The translations under genes were made by a program, and so were the position numbers. The notes under the pieces were generated by a model that made no database searches, was not told where the DNA came from, and was given only the letters and a program-made list of their open reading frames with translations. 64,000 nucleotides of DNA from Butyribacter intestini (GTDB lineage: Bacteria; Bacillota; Clostridia; Lachnospirales; Lachnospiraceae), in contig LLKB01000005.1 of NCBI GenBank assembly GCA_001414325.1, forward strand, positions 658,635 to 722,634, read 5' to 3'. Positions 35,379 to 43,170 of this stretch are shown in pieces. The number at the start of each line of letters is the position of its first letter. Within the stretch, counting starts at the first letter, position 1.

Positions 35379-35563
35379 GTAACAGTTCAGCCCCAAAAAA
35401 GATAAATCAATAATACATGAGCTTGCTCAATGTATTATTGACTTGTTTTTTGGGGCGGAATAGCCTTTCATTTATGAAATGAGGTAAACACAAGCTGCAT
35501 AGCAGCGACTGACAGCTTGCTGGCAGGTTTACGAATGTAATAAATGAGGGGCTGAACTGTTAT
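35379..35563. repeat. MITE-like element, full copy 2 (185 bp), with 8-bp target duplication
   Basis: Same element as copy 1, flanked on both sides by ATTTTCAT, an exact 8-base direct repeat. The last base of the right terminal repeat is T instead of C (GTTAT). On the minus strand the right end supplies the TAA stop of the AAA-ATPase gene. Reading through the pre-insertion sequence gives the same last residues (M-K-I-stop), so the insertion left the protein end unchanged. Confidence 0.88.
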
Positions 35564-37269
35564 ATTTTCATCTTTTCAGCGATAACTTTGCATCTCTTTT
35601 TGCAAAATGCAATTCCATAAAGCAAAATATCCCGCCTGTCATCATTTAACAGATATTCCTGATACCGCCTGTCTTTTATCTGTTCTAATGCTTTACTGCA
35701 AGCCGTTTCCATTTCTTTAAAGTCTTTTGTATATTTAAGTTCGGCTATGATACCTGCATCCGGGTCATCCGTTTCTACTATAATGTCAGCAAAGCCTTCT
35801 CCTGCTTCTGCATTTGACTTGACAAGCCAGTCATCGTTACCGGTAAGTATGCCTACCAGAAGATTGTGATATGAGCTTTCTTTTTCTTCTTTTCTTGCTT
35901 TTGTATCAAATACACTTATCGAATTGCTAAGCACCCTGTTAATGTATTTTTCTATTTCTAGCGTATTTCCATCCTCAAATGATTTCCAGAAAGCCTGCAG
36001 ACGGTCAGTGTTAGAAAATATCGACTTTTTAAACCACTCATTAATCTGTAATTTAAATACTTCCCTTACTTCCCTGTTGGGTATCACAAGCTTGTAAGCA
36101 CCGTCTTTTGTCAATCCTGTCTGTGTCAGATACCCTGTAGTAAACAAGACGCTCCACAGATTGTCAATGCTGTTGTCTATCTCATCATATGTAAGGTCTA
36201 AGCGTATATGCTTTTCTATCGACTCGCCTGCTATAAGCCTTTCTATCTCGTTTCTTGTTGTCTTTCCTGCCCTGTCAACAAATCTTTTCACCAGTTCATT
36301 TCCGCTGGTATTTATCCAATAAGCCTCCGGTCCGGCATTGGCATCGTCCTTTATCCTGTCCACATGGTTTATTACATCCCACGGGCAGTAAACATCTGCA
36401 TTTCCAAAGTGATAACCGTCATACCACCGCTTTGTTTCCTCAAATCTGTTTTCAATATGATAATAAGCTAAAAGTTCTTTTACTTCTTTATCGGTAAAAC
36501 CAAACTGCTCATCAAACCTTGTATCTGTGACAGACAGTATCTTAAAGTTGTTTAATCCCGTAAATATGCTTTCTTTTGATACACGCAGACAGCCTGTAAG
36601 TACTGCAAACTCCAATGCAAAATTTGTCTTAAGTGCCTTTCCAAACACGGCACGTATCAGAGCAACCATTTCCCTGTAATATCCATGTCCAAAAGCCTTA
36701 TCCAAAGGTACATCATATTCATCTATCAATATTACTGTTTTCTTTCCGTAATGTTTATATAACAGCTCAGATAATGCTTGCAATGACGCATACAATATAT
36801 CATCATCAATCACATACTTTCCATTTACTTTCTTTGTCAATGCCAGATAAACTTCTTTATCATTTTCACTTAATCTTTCACTCTGTTTTAAAAATCCAAA
36901 CCTCTCTGCTTCTCTGCCTACCAGTTCAGCCATCTGATATTTTGCATTTTCAAAAGTCAATCCCTCAACATTTTTTAAAGACAAAAAAATCACGGGATAC
37001 TTTCCCATATGTTCTTCACATAACTGCCTGTTTCCGGATATATATAGTCCATTAAATAATGTTTCGTCTGCTCCAATCTCAAAAAAACATTTGAGCATAC
37101 TCATATTGAGCGTCTTTCCAAAACGGCGTGGACGCGTAAAAAGATTTACTTCACCCCAATTAACAAATAATTGTTCAATTAATTTTGTCTTGTCAATGTA
37201 GTAAAAAGTATTTCTGCGGATTTTCTCAAAATCATCTATTCCAACCGGCAATTTAAGTTTGTCTCCCAT
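35560..37269 (-). CDS. AAA-ATPase-like protein with PD-(D/E)XK nuclease-like C-terminal domain
   Basis: A 569-residue protein of the AAA-ATPase_like family that is abundant in gut anaerobes and often multicopy; no biological role is established. The N-terminal ATPase (about 1-280) has the degenerate P-loop TRPRRFGKTLNMSMLK and Walker B TVILIDEYDVPLD. The C-terminal part has the nuclease-like core AGEGFADIIVETDDP followed by AGIIAELKYTKD (D...ExK). The ATG is preceded by GGAGATGCG, a moderate ribosome binding site. The MITE-like copy 2 lies at its 3' end and provides its stop codon. Confidence 0.88.
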   Translation of the reverse strand: MGDKLKLPVGIDDFEKIRRNTFYYIDKTKLIEQLFVNWGEVNLFTRPRRFGKTLNMSMLKCFFEIGADETLFNGLYISGNRQLCEEHMGKYPVIFLSLKNVEGLTFENAKYQMAELVGREAERFGFLKQSERLSENDKEVYLALTKKVNGKYVIDDDILYASLQALSELLYKHYGKKTVILIDEYDVPLDKAFGHGYYREMVALIRAVFGKALKTNFALEFAVLTGCLRVSKESIFTGLNNFKILSVTDTRFDEQFGFTDKEVKELLAYYHIENRFEETKRWYDGYHFGNADVYCPWDVINHVDRIKDDANAGPEAYWINTSGNELVKRFVDRAGKTTRNEIERLIAGESIEKHIRLDLTYDEIDNSIDNLWSVLFTTGYLTQTGLTKDGAYKLVIPNREVREVFKLQINEWFKKSIFSNTDRLQAFWKSFEDGNTLEIEKYINRVLSNSISVFDTKARKEEKESSYHNLLVGILTGNDDWLVKSNAEAGEGFADIIVETDDPDAGIIAELKYTKDFKEMETACSKALEQIKDRRYQEYLLNDDRRDILLYGIAFCKKRCKVIAEKMKI

Positions 37270-37389
37270 ATCGCATCTCCATCTTTTTTATATAATCTAT
37301 TTTTTATGAAACCACCTTTATTCGTGAATAAATTGTGCAAATATAATTCTTTTCACAATTCCCTTTTTATATAGTCTAGCAAAAAACAA

Positions 37390-37429
37390 AATGGCGGTCA
37401 AATGCATATCTATACATTTAACCGCCATT
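37390..37429 (-). terminator. Terminator of the spoVA operon
   Basis: A strong hairpin, AATGGCGGT paired with ACCGCCATT and extended by AAATG/CATTT, followed on the minus strand by a T-rich run. It lies 80 bases after the spoVAC stop; the mobile-repeat remnant lies between. Confidence 0.82.
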
Positions 37430-37447
37430 ATAATTATTTGTTATACC

Positions 37448-37502
37448 ATATCAGTTCAGCCGTTAATTTATTACATTCATAAACCTGCCGGTGAACTGTT
37501 AC
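37448..37502. repeat. Short deletion derivative of the MITE-like element
   Basis: 55 bases with ends TATCAGTTCAGCC and GGTGAACTGTTAC, degenerate forms of the terminal repeat. The interior (TTTATTACATTCATAAACC) matches the complement of the element's right end. It lies in the opposite orientation to the full copies and just after the spoVAC stop. Confidence 0.65.
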
Positions 37503-37509
37503 GGCATAT

Positions 37510-38007
37510 TTACATACTCATTATCCAATATATGACCCCCAACAAAAAGCTGCTGAATATTCCGTAGAGGATTACCGGTCCCGATATGGTAAATATCTTA
37601 CATCCCACACCAAATACATCCCCTTCTGCCTGATACTCTATTGCCGGAGATACAACTGAGTTTGCAAATCCCGTTATCGGAACAATACTTCCCGCCCCCG
37701 CAAACTGACCGAGTTTCTGATAAATATTAAAGCCCGTAAGTATTACACTTACCACAACAAGTGTCAGTGTGGTGAACATTCCTGCAAGTTCCTTATCATT
37801 TCCAAATGACATATATACATGGTTCAATATCTCACCTATAAGGCAGATTGCTCCACCTACAATAAATGCTTTAAGACAATTTAACCATCCGTTTGATTTT
37901 GGCGTCATGTTTTCCACATATTTATTATACATTTCTTTCTGTTTGTTTTTATCTTTCTCATTTAAAACTGCCCCAATACCGGGTTCATTACTGTTTTTTT
38001 CACTCAT
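37510..38007 (-). CDS. spoVAC: Stage V sporulation protein AC
   Basis: Membrane channel subunit of the SpoVA complex that moves dipicolinic acid across the inner forespore membrane. The 165-residue product has the family block NKYVENMTPKSNGWLNCLKAFIVGGAICLIGE near residue 30-60 and later GFNIYQKLGQFAGAGSIVPITGFANSVVSPAIE. Four membrane segments are visible. The start at MSEKNSN follows GAGG by 6 bases; a longer frame was rejected. It is the last gene of the spoVAA-AB-AC unit. Confidence 0.93.
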   Translation of the reverse strand: MSEKNSNEPGIGAVLNEKDKNKQKEMYNKYVENMTPKSNGWLNCLKAFIVGGAICLIGEILNHVYMSFGNDKELAGMFTTLTLVVVSVILTGFNIYQKLGQFAGAGSIVPITGFANSVVSPAIEYQAEGDVFGVGCKIFTISGPVILYGIFSSFLLGVIYWIMSM

Positions 38008-38179
38008 ATTTAACCTCGTTTCTATGCTGCCGACATATTCTATGTTACCTGCAAAACCATTCATTAGTGCATATTGTGACATATAGTATCAAACATTCAC
38101 CCAAATCCTCATAAATATTATCTAAAATCACAATATTACTTTCTGTTCCTGTAAAACGGACATTGACAATCCACTTTCG

Positions 38180-38602
38180 CTACTTGCGTTCAAAATACAT
38201 TTGATATAATGTGCCGAGGAATTTTCCCGCTGCCATCATAAATATAAGAAGATAAATGCCATAACTTAAATTTATTCTCTGGCACAGCACCGGAAAAACC
38301 TTGACCGCTTCAGCGAGTGCCATTGAAAGGCATCCCACAAAAATTCCCGCAAATATGCCGAATATGACAAGCCCAACATCTCCTATCCTCATCGGAAAAT
38401 GATATACGGATAAAAGACTTCCTATCGTCCCTCCAAGCACTATAACACTCTCAAGTTTATACACATGACCTGCAACTCCCATCCTTGCGGCAAGTCTCGG
38501 AACTATGCCAAGTGCCGTGATAAGAGCAAATGTTCCCGCTGCCACCGAAACACCTCCGGCAAAACCTATAATGGCAAGTGCCACTTCCTGTATTATCTCC
38601 AT
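38180..38602 (-). CDS. spoVAB: Stage V sporulation protein AB
   Basis: A 140-residue integral membrane protein with four hydrophobic helices and the SpoVAB-like sequence FAGGVSVAAGTFALITALGIVPRLAARM and FVGCLSMALAEAVKVFPVLCQRI. It is part of the dipicolinic acid transport complex. It lies 10 bases after spoVAA and 170 bases before spoVAC, the order known in spore-formers. Confidence 0.92.
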   Translation of the reverse strand: MEIIQEVALAIIGFAGGVSVAAGTFALITALGIVPRLAARMGVAGHVYKLESVIVLGGTIGSLLSVYHFPMRIGDVGLVIFGIFAGIFVGCLSMALAEAVKVFPVLCQRINLSYGIYLLIFMMAAGKFLGTLYQMYFERK

Positions 38603-38612
38603 ATCTCTCCTC

Positions 38613-39245
38613 TTATTTTCTTATAGTTTCCTCTCTATCCGCATCTTTTATGATAGCCTTGTTCATATCTTCCTCGTACTTTCGCATCTCAATATGAACA
38701 GGTGTCGGGTCATCATGCACCTTGTCACTTTTAAAATGATTATAAAAACACAATATCCCTATCGGTATTCCAATGCTATATGATATTTCAAGTATGCTTC
38801 CAGAGTTCTTGTCCACTCCCTTTACTATCTTATAAAAATCATCAAAAACATCACCTACACTTACATCCGTGTTAAATGTCATAATAGTAAATGCTGCTCC
38901 GAAAAAAACGATTATACAGGTTATGGCAAGCTTTGTGTACTCCCATGCCGGATTTGGTTTCACGGGCATCTTATATTCGACCACAAAATCCGGTTCACCT
39001 ATGTTTACGATACTAAATGCCGGGCACTCCTTTTGTATCATATTTATCACTTTTGTAATAGAAAAAATAACTTTCTCGTTCTTGTCACCTTTTACCGTAT
39101 GGAGAACAATATCACCGGCACGTTTTACCGCATCATTGTCAAGCGAGATAATATCGAGTACATCAGAAAGAATTATCCTCTTATTTGTAACCTGTTTGCT
39201 CTGTGACGCTTTTATATAGATCGTTTTATTTTCAACCTGACTCAT
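38613..39245 (-). CDS. spoVAA: Stage V sporulation protein AA
   Basis: A 210-residue protein with a soluble N-terminal domain (about 1-115, IYIKASQSKQVTNKRIILSDVLDI) and two membrane helices near 118-140 and 172-188. This matches the SpoVAA layout of two small cytoplasmic domains and a membrane anchor. The 10-base gap to spoVAB shows co-transcription. Expression is expected in the forespore, consistent with the sigma-G-type promoter upstream. Confidence 0.92.
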   Translation of the reverse strand: MSQVENKTIYIKASQSKQVTNKRIILSDVLDIISLDNDAVKRAGDIVLHTVKGDKNEKVIFSITKVINMIQKECPAFSIVNIGEPDFVVEYKMPVKPNPAWEYTKLAITCIIVFFGAAFTIMTFNTDVSVGDVFDDFYKIVKGVDKNSGSILEISYSIGIPIGILCFYNHFKSDKVHDDPTPVHIEMRKYEEDMNKAIIKDADREETIRK

Positions 39246-39341
39246 ATTTATCCCTCATTTCTGTTTTCAGCCTTCTTCTTGAACTTTTATAAAAAAACAT
39301 CATTATCTTTTGCTCAGTAAAATATTTTTCAATAAGTCTGT

Positions 39342-39464
39342 CTAAATAATCCGTCCGTTTGTATATTCCGTGCGTGTATTTCTCTGTATCGTAAAATAAC
39401 ATACTGTTGTCATAAGTGCTATTCCTATAATAACGGCAATAAGCCATCCTCTGTTTCTCATCAT
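39342..39464 (-). CDS. 40-residue membrane micro-ORF at the head of the spoVA operon
   Basis: Encodes MMRNRGWL followed by a hydrophobic helix (residues about 8-24) and a polar tail (QRNTRTEYTNGRII). GGAGG stands 9 bases before the ATG. It lies between the sigma-G-type promoter and spoVAA on the same strand. An alternative 82-residue frame with a TTG start overlaps it but has poorer start context and no membrane character. Function unknown; conservation across relatives would decide whether it is real. Confidence 0.5.
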   Translation of the reverse strand: MMRNRGWLIAVIIGIALMTTVCYFTIQRNTRTEYTNGRII

Positions 39465-39540
39465 TTTCACAAACCTCCAAAATATTTTTGTGATGTTATC
39501 TGTCACACTAAAGATGTGAACCTTAACTTCATGATAACAG

Positions 39541-39569
39541 TAGTATGGCTTATTATTTTTTGTTTATTC
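39541..39569 (-). promoter_or_regulatory. Sigma-G-type promoter of the spoVA operon
   Basis: On the minus strand the sequence reads GAATA, 17 bases, CATACTA, matching the sigma-G (and closely sigma-F) consensus at both boxes. It stands 77 bases ahead of the micro-ORF and 296 bases ahead of spoVAA, just after sigF. It predicts forespore-specific expression of the spoVA genes. Confidence 0.72.
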
Positions 39570-39694
39570 ACAAAATGCCCCTTTTTGAATATTTATTTAT
39601 ATTGCACAAACATAAACAATGTCTCTTCTATTATAAGTTTAACAGGCATTTCAAAACTATAATAATCTTTACTTAAATTATCCTGCATCAACTC

Positions 39695-40429
39695 TTATGA
39701 ATTTAATTCAATATACATACGCTTCAATATCTTCTTTTCAAGTCTGCTGACCTGAACCTGACTTATGCCAAGTTTGTCCGCTATCTGCGTCTGCGTCATT
39801 TCCTTAAAATATCTGTACTCAATTATCTTTTTCTCCCTGCCTTTTAATTTTTTTATAAGATTGTCGATAAGTATATGATTTATAACTTTTTCCTTTTCTC
39901 TGTCACTTACTGTTTCTTTTGCCACAATCTGGTCTACAAGCATAACCTCCCTGCCATCATCCCTGTAAACGCTCTTATAAATAGAATCAATCTCCGAATT
40001 TGCATCAAGTGCAAGTACAATATCCTCCTCCGTTATCTCCGTTGCAGCAGCAATCTCACTTATCTTTGCATTTCTGCCTTTTTCATAGCTTATCTTTTCT
40101 GCCGCTTTTTTTATCTTCCAGCCATTTTCCCGCAATGTCCTGCTGACCTTAATCATCCCATCATCCCGCAAAAACCTCTTTATCTCGCCCATTATCATCG
40201 GAACTGCATATGTTGAAAAACAGACATTAAAACTCATATCGAAATTGTCGATTGCCTTTATAAGTCCTATGCAGCCTATCTGAAATATATCTTCCGCATC
40301 ATATCCCCTGCCCGTAAATCTTTTTACAACATTCCAGACAAGTCCCATGTTTTTCTTTACAAGTTCATTTCTTGCCTCCCTGTCTCCTGCTCTGGCTTTC
40401 TTTAGCAAACATTTCACTTCATCATGCAT
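39695..40429 (-). CDS. sigF: Sporulation sigma factor SigF
   Basis: First forespore-specific sigma factor, 244 residues. Region 2 reads NMGLVWNVVKRFTGRGYDAEDIFQIGCIGLIKAIDNFD, region 3 AISEIAAATEITEEDI-like, and region 4 ends with QTQIADKLGISQVQVSRLEKKIL, where the helix-turn-helix is clear. It starts one base after the spoIIAB stop, with an AGGAG ribosome binding site inside spoIIAB. The arrangement spoIIAA-spoIIAB-sigF is the universal one, so the identity is secure. Confidence 0.97.
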   Translation of the reverse strand: MHDEVKCLLKKARAGDREARNELVKKNMGLVWNVVKRFTGRGYDAEDIFQIGCIGLIKAIDNFDMSFNVCFSTYAVPMIMGEIKRFLRDDGMIKVSRTLRENGWKIKKAAEKISYEKGRNAKISEIAAATEITEEDIVLALDANSEIDSIYKSVYRDDGREVMLVDQIVAKETVSDREKEKVINHILIDNLIKKLKGREKKIIEYRYFKEMTQTQIADKLGISQVQVSRLEKKILKRMYIELNS

Positions 40430-40430
40430 G

Positions 40431-40841
40431 CTATTTTGCTCCTACTTTCTTTTTCATATAAATCTTAGTTCCTTTTGATACCTCAGATTCCACTCTCATC
40501 TCATCCATAAACGCTTCCATAAAAGCAAACCCCATCCCCGAACGCTCCCATTCAGGTCTTGTCGTGTATAACGGTTCCATAGCTTTATCAATATCAGCTA
40601 TTCCGACCCCGAAGTCTTCTATCTCTATTTCCACATCATTATTATGTATATTGCAAGTCATAAAAATACTTCCCGGTCCAGATTCATAGCCATGTATTAT
40701 GGCATTTGTCACCGCTTCCGAAACAGCCGTCTTTACATCTGACAACTCCTCAAGAGTGGGATTAAGCCTTGTTATATATGCCGCAACTACAGTTCTTGCA
40801 AATGCCTCATTGCTCGAACAGCTCTCAAATTCTATTCTCAT
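40431..40841 (-). CDS. spoIIAB: Anti-sigma F factor SpoIIAB
   Basis: GHKL-type kinase that binds and inhibits SigF and phosphorylates SpoIIAA. The 136-residue product has the N box in VKTAVSEAVTNAIIHGYE, the G1-like DFGVGIADI and the G2 loop ERSGMGFAFMEAFMD. The ATG follows GGAGG by 7 bases and lies inside the end of spoIIAA, so the genes overlap by 17 bases. Confidence 0.96.
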   Translation of the reverse strand: MRIEFESCSSNEAFARTVVAAYITRLNPTLEELSDVKTAVSEAVTNAIIHGYESGPGSIFMTCNIHNNDVEIEIEDFGVGIADIDKAMEPLYTTRPEWERSGMGFAFMEAFMDEMRVESEVSKGTKIYMKKKVGAK

Positions 40842-41163
40842 ATAAAGCCTCCTGTATGGTATCATATTTTTCTATAATCTTATACAATCCTGATATTTTA
40901 AATATACGGTCAACAGCATTTCCCACATTTGTAACTGCCGCTTTTCCGCCGATAAACATAACCTTTTTATATCTTCCCATAATAAGTCCTATACCGGAAC
41001 TGTCCATAAAACTTACATCTTTAAAATCAAAAACTATATTTTTAACATTCCCGGCTTCTATAAGCCTGTCGGAAGTCTCCCTTAAGTAAGTAACCGCATG
41101 GTGATCAAGTTCATCTTTAATATAAATAATCAGACTATCACCTTGAATTTCGTAATGCAGCAT
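40825..41163 (-). CDS. spoIIAA: Anti-anti-sigma factor SpoIIAA
   Basis: STAS-domain protein of 112 residues that releases SigF by binding SpoIIAB. The phospho-acceptor serine is in VSFMDSSGIGLIMGRYK, the conserved DSSGxG motif. AGGAGTGCG precedes the ATG. It is the first gene of the spoIIA operon; a sigma-H-type promoter is expected upstream but I could not identify it with confidence. Confidence 0.96.
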   Translation of the reverse strand: MLHYEIQGDSLIIYIKDELDHHAVTYLRETSDRLIEAGNVKNIVFDFKDVSFMDSSGIGLIMGRYKKVMFIGGKAAVTNVGNAVDRIFKISGLYKIIEKYDTIQEALYENRI

Positions 41164-41301
41164 ATACGCACTCCTCTCTTCTTATTTAATTTACTCTCGG
41201 TATCTTCTCAGAACGAATGCTTTCGAGAGCACGTTTTATTATATTTGTGCGACTAACACTATCTATAACCAATTTCGCAAATATATATTTTTTACAAAAA
41301 T

Positions 41302-41346
41302 AAAAAGTCTGCCGTATGCAACATTTAAGTCACATAAACGACAGAC
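41302..41346 (-). terminator. Terminator after the TPR protein gene
   Basis: On the minus strand, GTCTG...CAGAC with CGTTTATG/CATACGG-like inner pairing, followed by TTTTTATTTTT. It separates the TPR gene from the spoIIA operon. Confidence 0.78.
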
Positions 41347-41417
41347 CTCTGTCTTTGTCATACTTATCTCTCTTAATCATTTTGCAAATCAAAACAGATA
41401 TACTTATATTTTAAAGA

Positions 41418-42848
41418 CTAATAACCCATTTCTGTTAATTTCGCTTTAGAGAGAGCAACTCTGTCTGAATCAGGGAAATCATTGATAATAGTCTCATAAT
41501 ACTTCTTTGCCTTATCATATTTCTGCTGTTTCTGGAAACCTCTGCCTAAGAAATAAAGTGCCTTAACATTAGTCTCATCATATTTAACAGCCTCTTTCAA
41601 TGTCTTTATGGCATTTCCATAATCACCACTGCTATAGAGCGTATATCCCTGCTGATATAATTTTTCCGACATAGTTGCAAATGTATTTTCTTTTATTCTC
41701 TTGTACACCTTTTTTGCATATTCACTTTTAAGTGTATTTTCATCAATCTTTAAAAGTTTTTTTGCAGCATTTTCGCTATCGTTTGCCAGATATGAACTTG
41801 CCGCACTATAAAGATCATCATATATGTCTAGTATGGTCTTTCCGTCTTCGGTATTTGCATCACCCTGAAGTTCCTTCAACTGGCTTTTCAAACCATCAAT
41901 CTCCTTTTGCAAAGACTCATTCTTACTCTTTAAAGATGATGAATCGCTATCATCTGCTGCCTGCTGCTCACTGTACTGTTTAAAATTATTATTCGCACTG
42001 TTTGCATCTTTTGATTTCATATGTGGAATTATAAGGAAATACATAAGTGCAAGTCCTATGACCATTCCTACCACCACATTTATAAAAGGCATTATAGACG
42101 GTCGTTCCTCTTTATATGGAGTTATTGTCTTATATGCATCCGGATCAACCTTTGGTAAAGTTCTTCTTTCCGTTGGCTGTTCCTTAGATGGTTTCGGCTG
42201 TACTCTCTGACTCTCTCCTCTTAAATGGACATCCGACAACTCTTTCATATACCTGAGCGTAGTGGTATTAGTAACATCAATCTTACTTATATGTCTGAGA
42301 AGTTTTAATGCCTTTACCTTGTTATCCTTCTTTCCAGTCATCATATAGAGTAAAGCTAAAAGCTGGTGTGCTCTTATAAAGTTAGGATTAAGATTTACAA
42401 CTTTCTTAAGCTGGATAACAGCCATATCTTCGTCACCGTGTTTTGCCGAATTCAATGCTGAATTATATTTCCTTATAGTCTGATTATATGTTTCAAGTCT
42501 GTTCGGATTTGACTGTATCTGTCTGATATAATCCTCCGCATCATTGTTTTCTGCCTGATAATGCCTGCTTATGACCCACTCGCTCAAAGCAGCAACTATC
42601 TCGCCCTCTTCTAAGTATATCAATCCTAAAAGATTTCTTGCATTTGTATTTAATTTGTTATACTGAAGACTAAGTTTCAGGGATGACACGGCACCTGACA
42701 GATCCCTGACCTTTGCCTGTGACAGTCCCTTATTATAATAAGTATTTGACAGGCTGACAACCTTACGGTAATTCTTCAGATCATGACCGCAATTATCACA
42801 CCTTTTCTTGCTAAAAGCTACATTGGCATTGCATCTTGGACAATTCAT
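41418..42848 (-). CDS. Zinc-ribbon and TPR-repeat membrane protein
   Basis: A 476-residue protein. The N terminus has two CxxC pairs (CPRCNANVAFSKKRCDNCG). TPR-like repeats occupy about residues 35-190 (YYNKGLSQAKVRDLSGAVSSLKLSL; NARNLLGLIYLEEGEIVAALSEW), one membrane helix lies at about 250-270, a coiled coil at about 300-335, and more TPRs near the C terminus (LYQQGYTLYSSGDYGNAIKTLKEAVKYD). The layout suggests a scaffold spanning the membrane. The start is at MNCPRC, overlapping the stop of the 59-residue gene by one base (TAATG), so translation is coupled. Confidence 0.82.
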   Translation of the reverse strand: MNCPRCNANVAFSKKRCDNCGHDLKNYRKVVSLSNTYYNKGLSQAKVRDLSGAVSSLKLSLQYNKLNTNARNLLGLIYLEEGEIVAALSEWVISRHYQAENNDAEDYIRQIQSNPNRLETYNQTIRKYNSALNSAKHGDEDMAVIQLKKVVNLNPNFIRAHQLLALLYMMTGKKDNKVKALKLLRHISKIDVTNTTTLRYMKELSDVHLRGESQRVQPKPSKEQPTERRTLPKVDPDAYKTITPYKEERPSIMPFINVVVGMVIGLALMYFLIIPHMKSKDANSANNNFKQYSEQQAADDSDSSSLKSKNESLQKEIDGLKSQLKELQGDANTEDGKTILDIYDDLYSAASSYLANDSENAAKKLLKIDENTLKSEYAKKVYKRIKENTFATMSEKLYQQGYTLYSSGDYGNAIKTLKEAVKYDETNVKALYFLGRGFQKQQKYDKAKKYYETIINDFPDSDRVALSKAKLTEMGY

Positions 42849-43027
42849 TATTCTTCCACCCATCCTGCTGATTTATTTTTCTTTGTATTTCTTCCTGCTT
42901 TTTCATCCTTTAAAATACTCTGAAGTAAATCCGTCACATCAGTTGTATTATTTCCGTAAATAGCATCCTCTGCCTGATCTATCTCCAAACTAGGCTGAAA
43001 TTTTGCCAATTCCGCTTCAAAATCCAT
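42848..43027 (-). CDS. 59-residue protein coupled to the TPR membrane protein
   Basis: Encodes MDFEAELAKFQPSLEIDQ, an acidic middle and a Lys-rich tail ending SAGWVEE. A strong GGGAGG lies 7 bases before the ATG, and the stop overlaps the next start (TAATG). It sits between the FapA-like and TPR genes. It is soluble and likely helical. I do not recognise a family; the tight coupling makes it a probable partner of the TPR protein. Confidence 0.7.
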   Translation of the reverse strand: MDFEAELAKFQPSLEIDQAEDAIYGNNTTDVTDLLQSILKDEKAGRNTKKNKSAGWVEE

Positions 43028-43170
43028 ATTACACTACCTCCCGATATTCATCAACTATTATCCGCCGCAACTTGCGACAATCTTTTTATGTATTGCATAC
43101 TCACCATCTGCTTTTTCTTTGACAAACTTTTATAATGTCTTTTCATGACACAGACATCCAGAGTACAATT

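Noticed and set aside
39232..39480. An 82-residue minus-strand frame starting at TTG ahead of spoVAA
   Set aside because: It overlaps spoVAA, has its start inside the GGAGG region and no recognisable features. The 40-residue frame at 39342-39464 has better start context, though neither is certain.
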